64,000 nt of DNA from Magnetospirillum sp. ME-1 (GTDB taxonomy: Bacteria; Pseudomonadota; Alphaproteobacteria; Rhodospirillales; Magnetospirillaceae): contig NZ_CP015848.1 in assembly GCF_002105535.1 (NCBI RefSeq), positions 3,886,926 to 3,950,925 of the forward strand, in the 5' to 3' direction. Below are positions 1-8,652 of this stretch, in pieces (within the stretch, counting starts at the first letter, position 1; each line of letters begins with the position of its first letter). Position numbers and translations under genes: made by a program. Under the pieces are notes generated by a model that saw only the letters and a list, made by a program, of their open reading frames with translations, made no database searches and had not been told where the DNA came from.

Positions 1-647
1 GCATCACCGCCCAGGTGCGCTCGGCCGGCGACGGCCTGCGCCGCCACGCCAGCGAGATGCAGGAAAGCACCGAGCGGACCGGCGCCAAGCTGGAAGCCGC
101 CTTCGAGATGGTGCGCACCAAGTCCAACGACCTGGGCATCACCGGCGACCGTCTGGCTCAGCAGGCCGAGAGCTTCTCCAACAGCTTCTCGCGCCAGGTG
201 GAGGAACTGGTCAACGCCTCCAAGCTGGCCGAAATCCGGGGCGCCCAGCTGGAAGAAAAGCGCGCCCAGCTGTCGGTGGAGCACTTCTTGCAGAACGCCG
301 CCTTCATCGTCGAGAAGCTGCAGTCGCTGTCGGTGGACATCGGCCGCATCTTCAACGCCAATATCGACGAGAAGGCCTGGCGCGAGTTCCATGCCGGCGA
401 CCAGTCCATCTTCGTGCGCAAGATTCTCAAGAATCTCGACAAGCACCAGATGGCCTCCATCAAGAACAAGTTCGAGGACGACGGCGACTTCCGCGAATAC
501 GTCACCCGCTATCTGGCCGAGTTCGAGGCCCTGCTCAACCAGGCCCGCAATTCCGATCACCAGGACGTGCTGACCGGCACCTTCACCTCGTCCGAGGTGG
601 GCAAGCTGTACCTGGTCCTGGCCCGCTCGCTGGGCCGCCTGGAATAG
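1..647 (+). CDS. C-terminal part of a coiled-coil protein (5' end outside window)
   Basis: The reading frame is open from the first bases of the window, so the start lies upstream. About 214 residues are visible. The first ~100 are rich in Glu, Gln, Ala and Ser in heptad-like spacing (for example RRHASEMQESTERTG), which suggests a long coiled coil. The last ~110 form a more globular, aromatic-containing tail ending in YLVLARSLGRLE. No catalytic motif is visible and I do not recognise the family. It could be the cytoplasmic tail of a larger membrane or filament-like protein. A strong terminator follows the stop, so this gene ends its transcription unit. Confidence 0.75.
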   Translation, partial: ITAQVRSAGDGLRRHASEMQESTERTGAKLEAAFEMVRTKSNDLGITGDRLAQQAESFSNSFSRQVEELVNASKLAEIRGAQLEEKRAQLSVEHFLQNAAFIVEKLQSLSVDIGRIFNANIDEKAWREFHAGDQSIFVRKILKNLDKHQMASIKNKFEDDGDFREYVTRYLAEFEALLNQARNSDHQDVLTGTFTSSEVGKLYLVLARSLGRLE

Positions 648-667
648 GCTGTGGCCTGGGTCCAATG

Positions 668-700
668 AAAACGGCGCCGGAGCGATCCGGCGCCGTTTTT
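668..700 (+). terminator. Rho-independent terminator
   Basis: A perfect GC-rich stem (ACGGCGCCGG pairing with CCGGCGCCGT) closes a six-base loop. It is flanked by an A run on the left and TTTTT on the right, so it could work in both directions. It lies just after the stop of the coiled-coil protein. Confidence 0.9.
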
Positions 701-823
701 CCATGATCGGGCTATCGCCCGAACCCATCCGGGGCCAATGCCCCGAACCCCATTTTGATTCAGAAATAAAAAGGAGGTTTGGAGGCATGGCCTCCAACCG
801 GGGTACGGGGCGGGAGCCCCGTT

Positions 824-1225
824 TTACCCCAGCACCGCCCGCAGCTGGGCCAGCCGCGCCTCCAGTTCCTCGGGTCTGTAGGGCCGGGCGGGGACGGCGC
901 CCCAGACCGGCTTGGGCCACGAGGCGTCGTCGGTGTTGCGGGCGATGACGTGGACGTGCAACTGGGCCACCACGTTGCCCAGCGCGGCGATGTTGATGCG
1001 GTGGGGGGACACGGCCTGGCGCAGCGCCGTCGAGGCCCGGGCGATCTCGTCGAGCAGGGTGTGCCGGTCGTCGGGGGCCAGGTCGGTGATCTCCACCACG
1101 CCGTCGCGCCTGGGCACCAGCAGCAACCAGGGATAGGTGGCGTCGTTCATCAAGAGGACGCTGCACAGCGGCCACTGGGTGACCGGCACGGTATCGGCCT
1201 GAATCCTGGGGTTCAGCTCAAACAT
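824..1225 (-). CDS. HIT family protein (nucleotide hydrolase/transferase type)
   Basis: HIT proteins hydrolyse or transfer nucleoside phosphoramidates and dinucleotides through a histidine triad. The triad region is visible near the C-terminus as QLHVHVIARN, preceded by NIAALGNVVA. The length (133 residues) fits the short bacterial HIT class. The ATG at 1225 is chosen because GGAGA sits 8 bases upstream on the minus strand; a GTG at 1240 would add five residues without a better ribosome site. The gene stands alone and diverges from the SGNH-like gene at 1300. The substrate cannot be told from the sequence. Confidence 0.85.
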   Translation of the reverse strand: MFELNPRIQADTVPVTQWPLCSVLLMNDATYPWLLLVPRRDGVVEITDLAPDDRHTLLDEIARASTALRQAVSPHRINIAALGNVVAQLHVHVIARNTDDASWPKPVWGAVPARPYRPEELEARLAQLRAVLG

Positions 1226-1299
1226 GTATTCAGTCTCCACGTTGCGCGCGCCTTGGTGTTCAAGGTATCAGGAAGCGCCGCTGACGAAAGGGCTTTCAC

Positions 1300-2466
1300 A
1301 TGCGCCGCCAACGTACCAATCCGTTCCGCCGATTGTTCTCGGCGCTGGGCCTGCTTTTGCTGGTGGTGGCGGTCGGTGTCGCGGGGCTGGAACTGATGGC
1401 CGGCTGGGCGGTGAAGCTGATCCGGGACAAGCGTCCGGCCTTTACCGCCAATATGTCCGACGAGGATCTGGGAAAGCTCTACAACACCGCCGACGTGGCC
1501 CGGTATCGCGACATCCTGGGGCAGAGTTGGCGGCAGTTGGACACCGTCTATACCCCCTTCGTGGAGTACCGCACCGCGCCGTATCAGAGCGCGCATTTCA
1601 CCGTCACCAATGACGGCGTTCGCAGCAATGGCGGCGTTCTTCCCGATCTGGCGGGAGACGGGCCGAAGGTCTTCGTGTTCGGCGGCTCCACCACCTTAGG
1701 CGCCGGCGTGGCCGATGCCGAGACCATCCCCGCCTATCTGGAACAGGCGCTGGGCGCGGTGGGGCGCGGTGACGTGAAGGTGTTCAATTTCGGCGCCGTT
1801 TCCTATTACTCCACCCAGGAACGCATCCTGCTGGAGCGGTTGCTGACCGCCGGATACAAGCCCGACATCGCCGTGTTCATCGACGGCGATGCCGACTTCT
1901 ATCATTGCAGCATTCCCGACAGCAGCGCCTGGAACGACCGCCTGACCCAGATCAGCGGCGCCCGGTCGCGTCTGCCGCTGTGGCGCGATCTGGCCGCCCG
2001 TTCCCAGGTGCTGCAGATGATCCGCCATCTGGCCGGCGACAAATCGGTGCTGGTGCGCGAATGGGGGCGTTTTTGCGAGACCGATGCCGAGGTGGATGCG
2101 GTGATCCGCCGTCTCGACGCCAATCGCCGCATGATCGACGCCCTGGCCGAGCGGATGGGGTTCAAGGCGCTGTTCGTGCAGCAGCCGGTCCCCACCTATT
2201 CCTATGACAACCGCAAGCGCCCCTTTCCGGTCAAGGAGGAGGCGCTGGGCTACCACATGAACGCGGCGCGCGGCTATCCCCGCATGGCCGACATGAAGGC
2301 TGCCGGGCAATTGTGGGACCGGGGCCTGCTGTGGCTGGCGGAACTGGAGCCCGCCGAGGGCAACGCCTATATCGACGCCGTCCATTACTCCCCGGCCTTC
2401 AGCAAGGCCATCGGCGAACGCATCGCCTCGGTGCTGGTCGATGGCGGGATGCTGTCGGGAAAATAA
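1300..2466 (+). CDS. Membrane-anchored SGNH/GDSL-like hydrolase
   Basis: The 388-residue protein has a basic N-terminus followed by one hydrophobic segment (residues ~12-32, with the core LLLLVVAVGVAGLEL), so it is probably anchored with its catalytic part in the periplasm. Near residue 127 the motif FVFGGSTTLGAG resembles block I of SGNH hydrolases (nucleophile Ser). Near the C-terminus AVHYSP resembles the block V Asp-x-x-His. This class includes esterases and polysaccharide O-acetyl-modifying enzymes, and the substrate is not evident. The gene is monocistronic, about 190 bases before the acyl-CoA synthetase. Confidence 0.75.
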   Translation: MRRQRTNPFRRLFSALGLLLLVVAVGVAGLELMAGWAVKLIRDKRPAFTANMSDEDLGKLYNTADVARYRDILGQSWRQLDTVYTPFVEYRTAPYQSAHFTVTNDGVRSNGGVLPDLAGDGPKVFVFGGSTTLGAGVADAETIPAYLEQALGAVGRGDVKVFNFGAVSYYSTQERILLERLLTAGYKPDIAVFIDGDADFYHCSIPDSSAWNDRLTQISGARSRLPLWRDLAARSQVLQMIRHLAGDKSVLVREWGRFCETDAEVDAVIRRLDANRRMIDALAERMGFKALFVQQPVPTYSYDNRKRPFPVKEEALGYHMNAARGYPRMADMKAAGQLWDRGLLWLAELEPAEGNAYIDAVHYSPAFSKAIGERIASVLVDGGMLSGK

Positions 2467-2659
2467 CCCTGGGTAGCGTTTCGCGCCGCAGCACTTCCGC
2501 AACATAAATTATCGCTCCGGTGCATCGGTGCCCTGCAATTCCTTTTGTTGCACACACCGGCCGAGGCGGACAGAATGGCGGCCACAATCGGGGGCGGGAG
2601 ACTTGCGGTGCAAAGATCGCCGCAAGGGTCGTCGATCAAGATAACGTCTGGGAGGACGC

Positions 2660-4438
2660 ATGGTTTCGGCCAAGCCGGGCAAGACCATTGCCGCAACGGC
2701 TCCGGCGGGTGGGGCCGGGGCGTGGGATGACGCCGCTTTCCGTTGGAACGACGCGCTGGCCGAACTGGCCGGGGCGCCGGACGCGCCGCTGAATATCGGC
2801 GCGGTCTGCTCCGATCGCCAGGTGAGCCTGGGCCGGGGAGAGCGGATCGCCGTCCGCTGGCTGGGCCGCCGCCAGGGCAGCCGCGACGTCACCTATGGCC
2901 AACTGGCCGACCAATCGGGACGATTCGCCCGCGTGCTGGCCGATCTGGGCCTCGAGCCCGGCGAGACGGTGGCGGTGCTGCTGGGCCGCGTTCCCGAACT
3001 TTACGGCGCGGCGCTGGGCATCTGGAAGGCCGGCGGGGTCTATTGCCCGCTGTTCGCCGCCTTCGGTCCCGGCCCGGTCAAGGCGCGCCTGGAATTGGGC
3101 AAGGCCGCCATCCTGATCACCTCCGACGAATTGTATGCCCGCAAGGTGGCGTCGTCGCGGGCCGCGCTCCCCAATCTGCGGCACGTCCTGCTGGTCGGCG
3201 AGGACGGCGGTGTCCCGTCCATGCCGCCGGGCTGTTCCGACCTGCTGGCCCTGGCCGGGGCCGCCCGGCCCATGACGGCGGTGGCGACCCGGCCCGACGC
3301 GCCCGCCTTCCTGCACTTCACCAGCGGCACCACCGGTACGCCCAAGGGCGTGCTGCACCCCCATCGGGCGGTGCTGGCCCATCTGGTCACCGGGCGCAAG
3401 GTGTTCGGCCTGTCCGAGTCCGACGTGTTCTGGTGCACCGCCGATCCCGGCTGGGTGACCAGCACGTCGTACGGCATCATCGCGCCGCTGGTGTGCGGCG
3501 CCGCCCTGATCGCCGACGAGTCCGAACAGGAGCCCCGGCGCTGGTACGGCATCCTGCACGACGAGAAGGTGACCGCCTGGTACACCACGCCCACCGCCAT
3601 CCGCACCATGATGCGCTATGGCGCGGCCCTGGCCCGTTCGTACCGCGAGAATTCGCTGCGCGTGGCGGCCAGCGTGGGCGAGCCCCTGAACGCCGAGGCG
3701 GTGATGTGGGGGCAGAAGGCGCTGGGCGTGCCCTTCCTCGACACCTGGTGGCAGACCGAGACCGGCGCCATCACCATCGCCAACGGTCCCGGCACCGACC
3801 GGCGGCCGGGCAGCATGGGCCGGCCTTTGCCCGGCGTCGAGGCGGTGATCATGCGCTGCGAGGGCGGCACGCCCAAGCAGGTGGACGCCGTCGACGCGGT
3901 GGGCGAACTGGCCATCCGCACCTGCTGGCCCTCCATGTTCTCCGGCGCGCTGGGCGAGGAGACGCGCTACGGCGATTGCTTCCGCGACGGCTGGTACTTC
4001 ACCGGCGATCTGGTCAAGCGCGACAAGGACGGCTTCATCTGGTTCGTGGGCCGCGCCGACGACATGATCAAGTGCGGCGGCCTGCAGATCGGCCCCTTCG
4101 AGGTGGAAGGCAGCCTGATGGACCATCCGGCGGTGGCCGAGATCGGCGTGGTGGGCAAGCCCGACATGCTGGTGCGCGAAGTGCCGGTGGCCTTCGTCTC
4201 GCTCAATCCCGGCTTCGAGGCGGGCGACGCGCTCAGGGCCGAGCTGCTGTCCTATGCCCGCCAGGAACTGGGGGCGGGCATGGCGCCGCGCGAGATCCAT
4301 TTCGTCGAGGAATTGCCCAAGACCAATTCGGGCAAGATCATGCGCCGGGTGCTGAAGGCCAAGGCCATGGGAGAGCCGGAAGGGGGCGACATCCTGTCCA
4401 CCCTGCCGCCTTGTCCGGGGCGTTACGACGACGAGTGA
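2660..4438 (+). CDS. AMP-forming acyl-CoA/acetyl-CoA synthetase family protein
   Basis: The ANL-superfamily adenylating enzyme activates a carboxylate with ATP and then forms the CoA thioester. Visible signatures are the P-loop HFTSGTTGTPKGVLHPH (residue ~215), the WWQTETGAI core motif (~residue 362), the GDL/YFTGDLVKRD hinge region (~450) and the C-terminal catalytic lysine region LPKTNSGKIMRR (~555). The length (592) and motifs are closest to acetyl-/propionyl-CoA synthetase-like enzymes, but the substrate is uncertain. The ATG at 2660 is preceded by GGGAGG. A terminator follows immediately, so the gene is monocistronic. Confidence 0.88.
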   Translation: MVSAKPGKTIAATAPAGGAGAWDDAAFRWNDALAELAGAPDAPLNIGAVCSDRQVSLGRGERIAVRWLGRRQGSRDVTYGQLADQSGRFARVLADLGLEPGETVAVLLGRVPELYGAALGIWKAGGVYCPLFAAFGPGPVKARLELGKAAILITSDELYARKVASSRAALPNLRHVLLVGEDGGVPSMPPGCSDLLALAGAARPMTAVATRPDAPAFLHFTSGTTGTPKGVLHPHRAVLAHLVTGRKVFGLSESDVFWCTADPGWVTSTSYGIIAPLVCGAALIADESEQEPRRWYGILHDEKVTAWYTTPTAIRTMMRYGAALARSYRENSLRVAASVGEPLNAEAVMWGQKALGVPFLDTWWQTETGAITIANGPGTDRRPGSMGRPLPGVEAVIMRCEGGTPKQVDAVDAVGELAIRTCWPSMFSGALGEETRYGDCFRDGWYFTGDLVKRDKDGFIWFVGRADDMIKCGGLQIGPFEVEGSLMDHPAVAEIGVVGKPDMLVREVPVAFVSLNPGFEAGDALRAELLSYARQELGAGMAPREIHFVEELPKTNSGKIMRRVLKAKAMGEPEGGDILSTLPPCPGRYDDE

Positions 4439-4446
4439 GTAAAAGA

Positions 4447-4470
4447 AAACGGGGCCGAAAGGCCCCGTTT
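4447..4470 (+). terminator. Rho-independent terminator after acyl-CoA synthetase
   Basis: AAACGGGGCC pairs perfectly with GGCCCCGTTT around a GAAA tetraloop. The T run is short but the stem is strong and directly follows the stop codon. Confidence 0.85.
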
Positions 4471-4483
4471 CAGTGACTCTGCC

Positions 4484-4570
4484 TGTCATGCTGAGCGACG
4501 GCGAAGCATCTTTCATCATCCGGCGGCCGGTTGGGCCTGAAAGATCCTTCGGTTTCACCTCAGGATGACA
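4484..4570. repeat. Interspersed palindromic repeat (REP/MITE-like)
   Basis: The 87-base element has outer arms TGTCATGCTGAG and CTCAGGATGACA, which are inverted repeats matching at 11 of 12 positions. Inside are a second pair of related blocks (GAAGCATCTTTC and GAAAGATCCTTC) and a GC-rich centre. The element sits in the convergent gap between the synthetase terminator and the end of bfd. The form is typical of small non-coding repeats found in many copies in some genomes; only one copy is seen in this window. Confidence 0.65.
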
Positions 4571-4580
4571 AGGGAGCGGT

Positions 4581-4790
4581 TCAGCCCCGCTTGCCGCAGG
4601 GGCAGCCCCCCGAACCGCCGCCACACCCGCCCTTGCTTTCGTCCACCAGTTCGCGGACGGTGGAGACGCACTTGCCGCAGCGCGGCTTGGAGTCGAAGTG
4701 ACGGAACACCGCCTGCGGGCTGCCGGCGCCTTCGGTGACGGCGGCGCGGACCTGGCGGTCGGTAAAGCCGTGGCAGAGACAGACATACAT
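4581..4790 (-). CDS. bfd: Bacterioferritin-associated ferredoxin (Bfd-like, [2Fe-2S])
   Basis: Bfd carries electrons to bacterioferritin to release stored iron as Fe(II). The 69-residue protein has the four-cysteine pattern: CLC at residues 4-6 and CGKC about 32 residues later, with the fold-typical spacing between. After the cluster-binding part is a Gly/Cys tail (GGCGGGSGGCPCGKRG), an unusual extension with three more cysteines. The ATG at 4790 has AGGAGG six bases upstream. It lies 14 bases after a small peptide gene on the same strand and both sit behind a Fur box, which fits induction under iron limitation. It can be read as the end of a longer open frame, but the RBS and the family start here. 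Confidence 0.88.
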   Translation of the reverse strand: MYVCLCHGFTDRQVRAAVTEGAGSPQAVFRHFDSKPRCGKCVSTVRELVDESKGGCGGGSGGCPCGKRG

Positions 4791-4804
4791 GGGGTGCCTC
4801 CTTC

Positions 4805-4933
4805 CTACTGCCGGGCGCTGGAATGAATGGCGCGGGGCTCCGCGACGCTGTCCGATTCCCAGGCGATGGCTTGCAGGGTGCCGGCGCACAGGCCGAGCAA
4901 CAGGGTGAAGACCAGCAGGCGAACCGAAACCAT
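4805..4933 (-). CDS. Small exported peptide, 42 residues, upstream of bfd
   Basis: The short frame encodes a basic start (MVSVR), a hydrophobic stretch LLVFTLLLGLCAGTLQAIA typical of a signal peptide or single membrane segment, and a short polar tail ending SARQ. GGAG lies six bases before the ATG on the minus strand. The stop is 14 bases before the bfd start, and the Fur box lies about 34 bases upstream, so the two genes are probably one iron-regulated transcript. The cysteine inside the hydrophobic part (GLCAG) could be a lipobox, but that is uncertain. I do not recognise the family. Confidence 0.55.
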   Translation of the reverse strand: MVSVRLLVFTLLLGLCAGTLQAIAWESDSVAEPRAIHSSARQ

Positions 4934-4966
4934 GGGACGCTCCAGGCGTGTGGGTCATGATCTGTC

Positions 4967-4985
4967 GCTGATGATAATCATTCGC
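4967..4985 (-). promoter_or_regulatory. Fur box
   Basis: The sequence GCTGATGATAATCATTCGC matches the classical 19-base Fur consensus at 15 of 19 positions, including the whole central ATGATAATCATT. It lies about 34 bases upstream of the small peptide and bfd on the minus strand. The divergent transporter gene at 5124 starts about 139 bases away and could also be affected. Confidence 0.8.
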
Positions 4986-5123
4986 AACGCCGATGCCAAT
5001 AGTTATTTTGTGTGATTCGCAATCGCAATTGTCGGGGCTGGCATGTCCGTCCGGGATGCCGGTCCTGGCGAAGCGGCTTGGGGTGGTGTAGCTTCGGCGC
5101 TTCCGTGGCCTGAAGGGTGATCG

Positions 5124-6878
5124 ATGACCTTCGAGCAGGGGCTGGCGTTCACCATCCTGGGCGCCACCATCTTGATGTTCGCGCTGGACAAGCTGCGCTA
5201 CGACCTGGTGGCGCTGCTGTCGCTGTCGGCCGGGATTCTGGCGGGGCTGGTGCCGCCGGAAAAGGCCTTCCACGGCTTTTCCGATCCGGTGGTGGTGGTG
5301 GTGGCCGCCGCCCTGGTGGTCAGCGCCGGCATCGAGCGTTCGGGCGTTATCGAGCATCTGATGAAGCCGCTGGCGGCGCTGAAATCCCCCGACGCCCTGA
5401 TCTGCACCCTGGTGGCGCTGGTGATGGTGCTGTCGGCCTTCATGAAGAATATCGGGGCGCTGGCCATCTTCATTCCGCTGTCCATCCGTCTGGCGCGGGC
5501 CGGGGGCATTCCGGTGTCGCAGATCCTTATGCCGCTGTCGTTCGCCTCGCTGCTGGGCGGCGTGATGACCCTGATCGGCACCTCGCCCAACATCATTGTG
5601 TCGCGCGTCCGGCTGGAACTGACCGGCAAGCCCTTCACCATGTTCGACTTCACGCCGGTCGGGCTGGGCATCTGCCTGGCCGGCATCGGCTTCCTCGCCT
5701 TCGCCTGGAGGGTGCTGCCCAAGGACCGGCAGGGCAGCGGTTCGGGCTCGGAGTTTCGCATCGAGGATTACCTGGCCGAAGTGCGCATCGAGGCGCATTC
5801 TCCGCTGATCGGCGCCACGGTGGCCGATCTCGAGCAATTGTTCTCGGGCGGCGCGGTGACGGTGGCGGCCATCATCCGCGACCACGGCCACCGCTATGTC
5901 CCCGGCGGCCATTGGGAGTTCTCGGAAAACGACGTCCTGGTGCTCGAGGGCGACCCCATGGCCTTGAAGCCGCTGCTGGACACCGCCGGTCTGGTGCTGA
6001 TGGGCGGCGGCGGTCTGGGGAGCGAGGACACCACCGTGATGGAAGCGGTGGTGATGCCCAATTCGCCGCTGGTGGGCAGTTCGGCGGTGCGAAGCGCCAT
6101 GCGGCGGCGTCACGGCATCGCGCTCCTGGCCATCAGCCGGGGCGGTCGGCACATGATCGAGCGGCTGCGCCAGACCGAGTTCAAGGCCGGCGACGTGCTG
6201 GTGGTGGAAGGCAACGGCGAGGCCATGCCCGGCACCCTGGCGCAACTGGGCTGCCTGCCGCTGGGCCAGAAGGCCATGCCGCTGGCGCGCAAATCCGCCC
6301 TCCTGCCGGTGGCCATCGCCTTCGGGGCCATGCTGTCGGTGGCCCTGGGACTCATGCCGGTGGCGCCGGCCTTCTTCCTGGCGGCGGTGGCCATGATCCT
6401 GCTGGGCTGCCTGCCGCTGCGCGACGCCTACGAGGCCGTCCACTGGCCGATCATCCTTTTGCTGGGGGCGCTGATTCCCATCAGCGACGCCATGAAGAGC
6501 ACCGGCGCGTCGGATCTGCTGGCCGGCTGGCTGGCCATGGCGGCCTCGCAGGTGCCGGTGCCCATGGCGCTGGGGCTGGTGCTGCTGGCCTCCATGCTGC
6601 TGGCTCCTTTCCTGCACCATGCCGCCACCGTGCTGCTGATGGGCCCGGTGGCCGCCGGCATGGCCGTGAAGATGGGGCTTGCCGTCGATCCCTTCCTGAT
6701 GGCGGTGGCGCTGGGAGCGGCCAGCGACTTCCTCACCCCCATCGGCCACCAGTGCAACACCCTGGTGATGGGCGTCGGCGGCTATCGCTTCGGCGATTAC
6801 TGGCGGCTGGGTCTGCCGCTCAGCGTCATCGTGCTGGTGTCGGGGACGGTGCTGATCCTGATGGTCTGGCCGATTTAA
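5124..6878 (+). CDS. SLC13/DASS-type anion transporter with two RCK_C (TrkA_C) domains
   Basis: The 584-residue membrane protein has about five N-terminal hydrophobic segments, a soluble insert at residues ~205-385, and a second membrane half. The insert contains two TrkA-C-like repeats (VRIEAHSPLIGATVADLEQL and a second starting near VVMPNSPLVGSSAVR). The repeats MTLIGTSPNIIVSR and ASDFLTPIGHQCNTLVMG correspond to the paired substrate/sodium-binding hairpins of the divalent-anion:Na+ symporter family. Members with this layout move dicarboxylates, sulfate or related anions; the substrate is not decidable here. The upstream region is shared with the Fur box and bfd promoter. Confidence 0.85.
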   Translation: MTFEQGLAFTILGATILMFALDKLRYDLVALLSLSAGILAGLVPPEKAFHGFSDPVVVVVAAALVVSAGIERSGVIEHLMKPLAALKSPDALICTLVALVMVLSAFMKNIGALAIFIPLSIRLARAGGIPVSQILMPLSFASLLGGVMTLIGTSPNIIVSRVRLELTGKPFTMFDFTPVGLGICLAGIGFLAFAWRVLPKDRQGSGSGSEFRIEDYLAEVRIEAHSPLIGATVADLEQLFSGGAVTVAAIIRDHGHRYVPGGHWEFSENDVLVLEGDPMALKPLLDTAGLVLMGGGGLGSEDTTVMEAVVMPNSPLVGSSAVRSAMRRRHGIALLAISRGGRHMIERLRQTEFKAGDVLVVEGNGEAMPGTLAQLGCLPLGQKAMPLARKSALLPVAIAFGAMLSVALGLMPVAPAFFLAAVAMILLGCLPLRDAYEAVHWPIILLLGALIPISDAMKSTGASDLLAGWLAMAASQVPVPMALGLVLLASMLLAPFLHHAATVLLMGPVAAGMAVKMGLAVDPFLMAVALGAASDFLTPIGHQCNTLVMGVGGYRFGDYWRLGLPLSVIVLVSGTVLILMVWPI

Positions 6879-7135
6879 ATTGACTTCCCGCCTGCAAGGG
6901 CGCAGGGTCCGCCGGTCCGGACGATTCGCGTCCGGCTTGCTCGCGGGCAGCGCGCAACGGCCGATCCCCCGACGGATCGCCTTTCGCCCCGAGCCTTCCT
7001 TCCCTTGCCCATAGCTTCCTGGCCGCGCGTCCGGGAGGAGCCAGACGAAAACCGCATTTTGCGGCGCTCGTCCCGCCGTCCGTCCCCGCCCTGTGTGGGC
7101 GCGAGGGATGACGGCCTGTTGAAGAAAGAGACCTG

Positions 7136-8596
7136 ATGACCGTTCTGTTTTCCGAACTCGGCCTGGCCGAGCCCCTGCTGAAGGCGCTCGAGGCCGAGGG
7201 CTACACCACCCCCACCCCCATCCAGGAACAAAGCATCCCCCACCTGATCGAGGGCCGCGACGTCCTGGGCCTGGCCCAGACCGGCACCGGCAAGACGGCG
7301 AGCTTCGCCCTGCCGCTGCTCCAGCGTCTGGACGCCTTCAAGAAGCGCGCCATGCCCAAGAGCTGCCGCGTCCTGGTGCTGACCCCCACCCGCGAGCTGG
7401 CGGTGCAGGTGGGTCAGAGCTTCAAGACCTATGGCTGCCATTACCGGCTGCGCCACGCGCTGGTGTTCGGCGGCGTCGGCATGGTGCCGCAGATCAAGAC
7501 CATGGCCGGCGGCGTCGATGTGCTGGTGGCCACCCCCGGCCGCCTGCTCGACCTGATCGATCAGGGCGCCATCCGCCTGGATTCGGTCGAGGCGCTGGTG
7601 CTGGACGAGGCCGACCGCATGCTCGACATGGGCTTCATCCAGCCCATCCGCAAGATCGTCGCCATGGTGCCCAAGCAGCGCCAGACCGTGCTGTTCTCGG
7701 CCACCATGCCCGAATCCATCGTCGGCCTGGCCAATTCGGTGCTGCACACCCCCGTGCGCGTCGAGGTGACCCCGGTTTCCTCCACCGCCGAGAAGATCGA
7801 CCAGAAGGTGCTGTTCGTCGACCGCGAGCACAAGCGCACCCTGCTGACCGACATCCTGGCCGGCAACGACGTGGTCCGCGCCCTGGTCTTCACCCGCACC
7901 AAGCACGGCGCCAACCGCGTCGCCGAACTGCTGGAAAAGGCCGGCATCAACGCCGACGCCATCCACGGCAACAAGTCCCAGGGCGCCCGCCAGAAGGCCC
8001 TGGCCGATTTCCGCGACGGCCGCATCAAGGCGCTGGTCGCCACCGACATCGCGGCGCGCGGCATCGACGTGGACGGCATCACCCACGTCATCAACTTCGA
8101 GCTGCCCAACGAGCCGGAAAGCTATGTCCACCGCATCGGCCGCACCGCGCGCGCCGGCGCTTCCGGCATCGCGCTCAGCCTGTGCGACAACGATGAAGTG
8201 GCCTATCTGCGCGATATCGAGAAGACCATCCGCCAGGCCATCCCGGTGGATTACGACCAGCCCTACCACGCCCCTCACATCGCCACCCGCGGCCTGCCCG
8301 GCGGCCCCCGCGCCACCAAGCCGCCGCAGAACAGGGGCGGTCAGGGTCGCAACGGCCACTCCCAGCAGGCCCGTGGGCCGCAAGGCCACCCGCAGCAGAG
8401 CCGGGGCGGCAATCCCCATGGCGAGCACGGCTCCCATCCGGCCAGGGGCCGCGACGGCGCCAAGCATACCCATGCGGCCAAGCCGGCTTCCGGCAAGCCA
8501 TCGTCCGGTCGTCCGGCCGGCAAGCCGGGTGGAGCCCGTCCCCAGGGCGGCTTCAAGGGCATGCCCGGCGGCAGCCGCAACGCCGCGCGGGGATAA
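7136..8596 (+). CDS. rhlE: DEAD-box ATP-dependent RNA helicase (RhlE type)
   Basis: The 486-residue protein carries all core helicase motifs in order: the Q motif with PTPIQ, Walker A AQTGTGKT, PTRELAVQ, the DEAD box (VLDEADRMLD), SAT, ATDIAARGID and HRIGRTARAG. It unwinds short RNA duplexes, with likely roles in ribosome assembly or mRNA turnover. After residue ~390 comes a disordered basic tail rich in Gly, Pro, Gln, Arg and His, typical of RhlE proteins and used for RNA contacts. The 257-base upstream gap has no other gene, so a long 5' leader is possible. Confidence 0.9.
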   Translation: MTVLFSELGLAEPLLKALEAEGYTTPTPIQEQSIPHLIEGRDVLGLAQTGTGKTASFALPLLQRLDAFKKRAMPKSCRVLVLTPTRELAVQVGQSFKTYGCHYRLRHALVFGGVGMVPQIKTMAGGVDVLVATPGRLLDLIDQGAIRLDSVEALVLDEADRMLDMGFIQPIRKIVAMVPKQRQTVLFSATMPESIVGLANSVLHTPVRVEVTPVSSTAEKIDQKVLFVDREHKRTLLTDILAGNDVVRALVFTRTKHGANRVAELLEKAGINADAIHGNKSQGARQKALADFRDGRIKALVATDIAARGIDVDGITHVINFELPNEPESYVHRIGRTARAGASGIALSLCDNDEVAYLRDIEKTIRQAIPVDYDQPYHAPHIATRGLPGGPRATKPPQNRGGQGRNGHSQQARGPQGHPQQSRGGNPHGEHGSHPARGRDGAKHTHAAKPASGKPSSGRPAGKPGGARPQGGFKGMPGGSRNAARG

Positions 8597-8621
8597 GCCT
8601 TCGCGTCATCCGTGAGATCGT

Positions 8622-8647
8622 CATGCCCGGCCGTCGTGCCGGGCATG
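8622..8647. terminator. Probable bidirectional terminator hairpin
   Basis: CATGCCCGGC pairs perfectly with GCCGGGCATG around a six-base loop, between the convergent rhlE and NUDIX genes. The T tract is weak (TTCGTTT), so termination strength is uncertain. Confidence 0.55.
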
Positions 8648-8652
8648 TTCGT

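Noticed and set aside
2636-4786. Long minus-strand frame opposite the acyl-CoA synthetase that runs into bfd
   Set aside because: It only opens because of the GC-rich codon pattern; the real bfd gene starts at 4790 with its own ribosome site.
4985-5123. Second Fur box driving the SLC13-type transporter
   Set aside because: No further good match to the Fur consensus is seen; only the shared box at 4967 could act at a distance.
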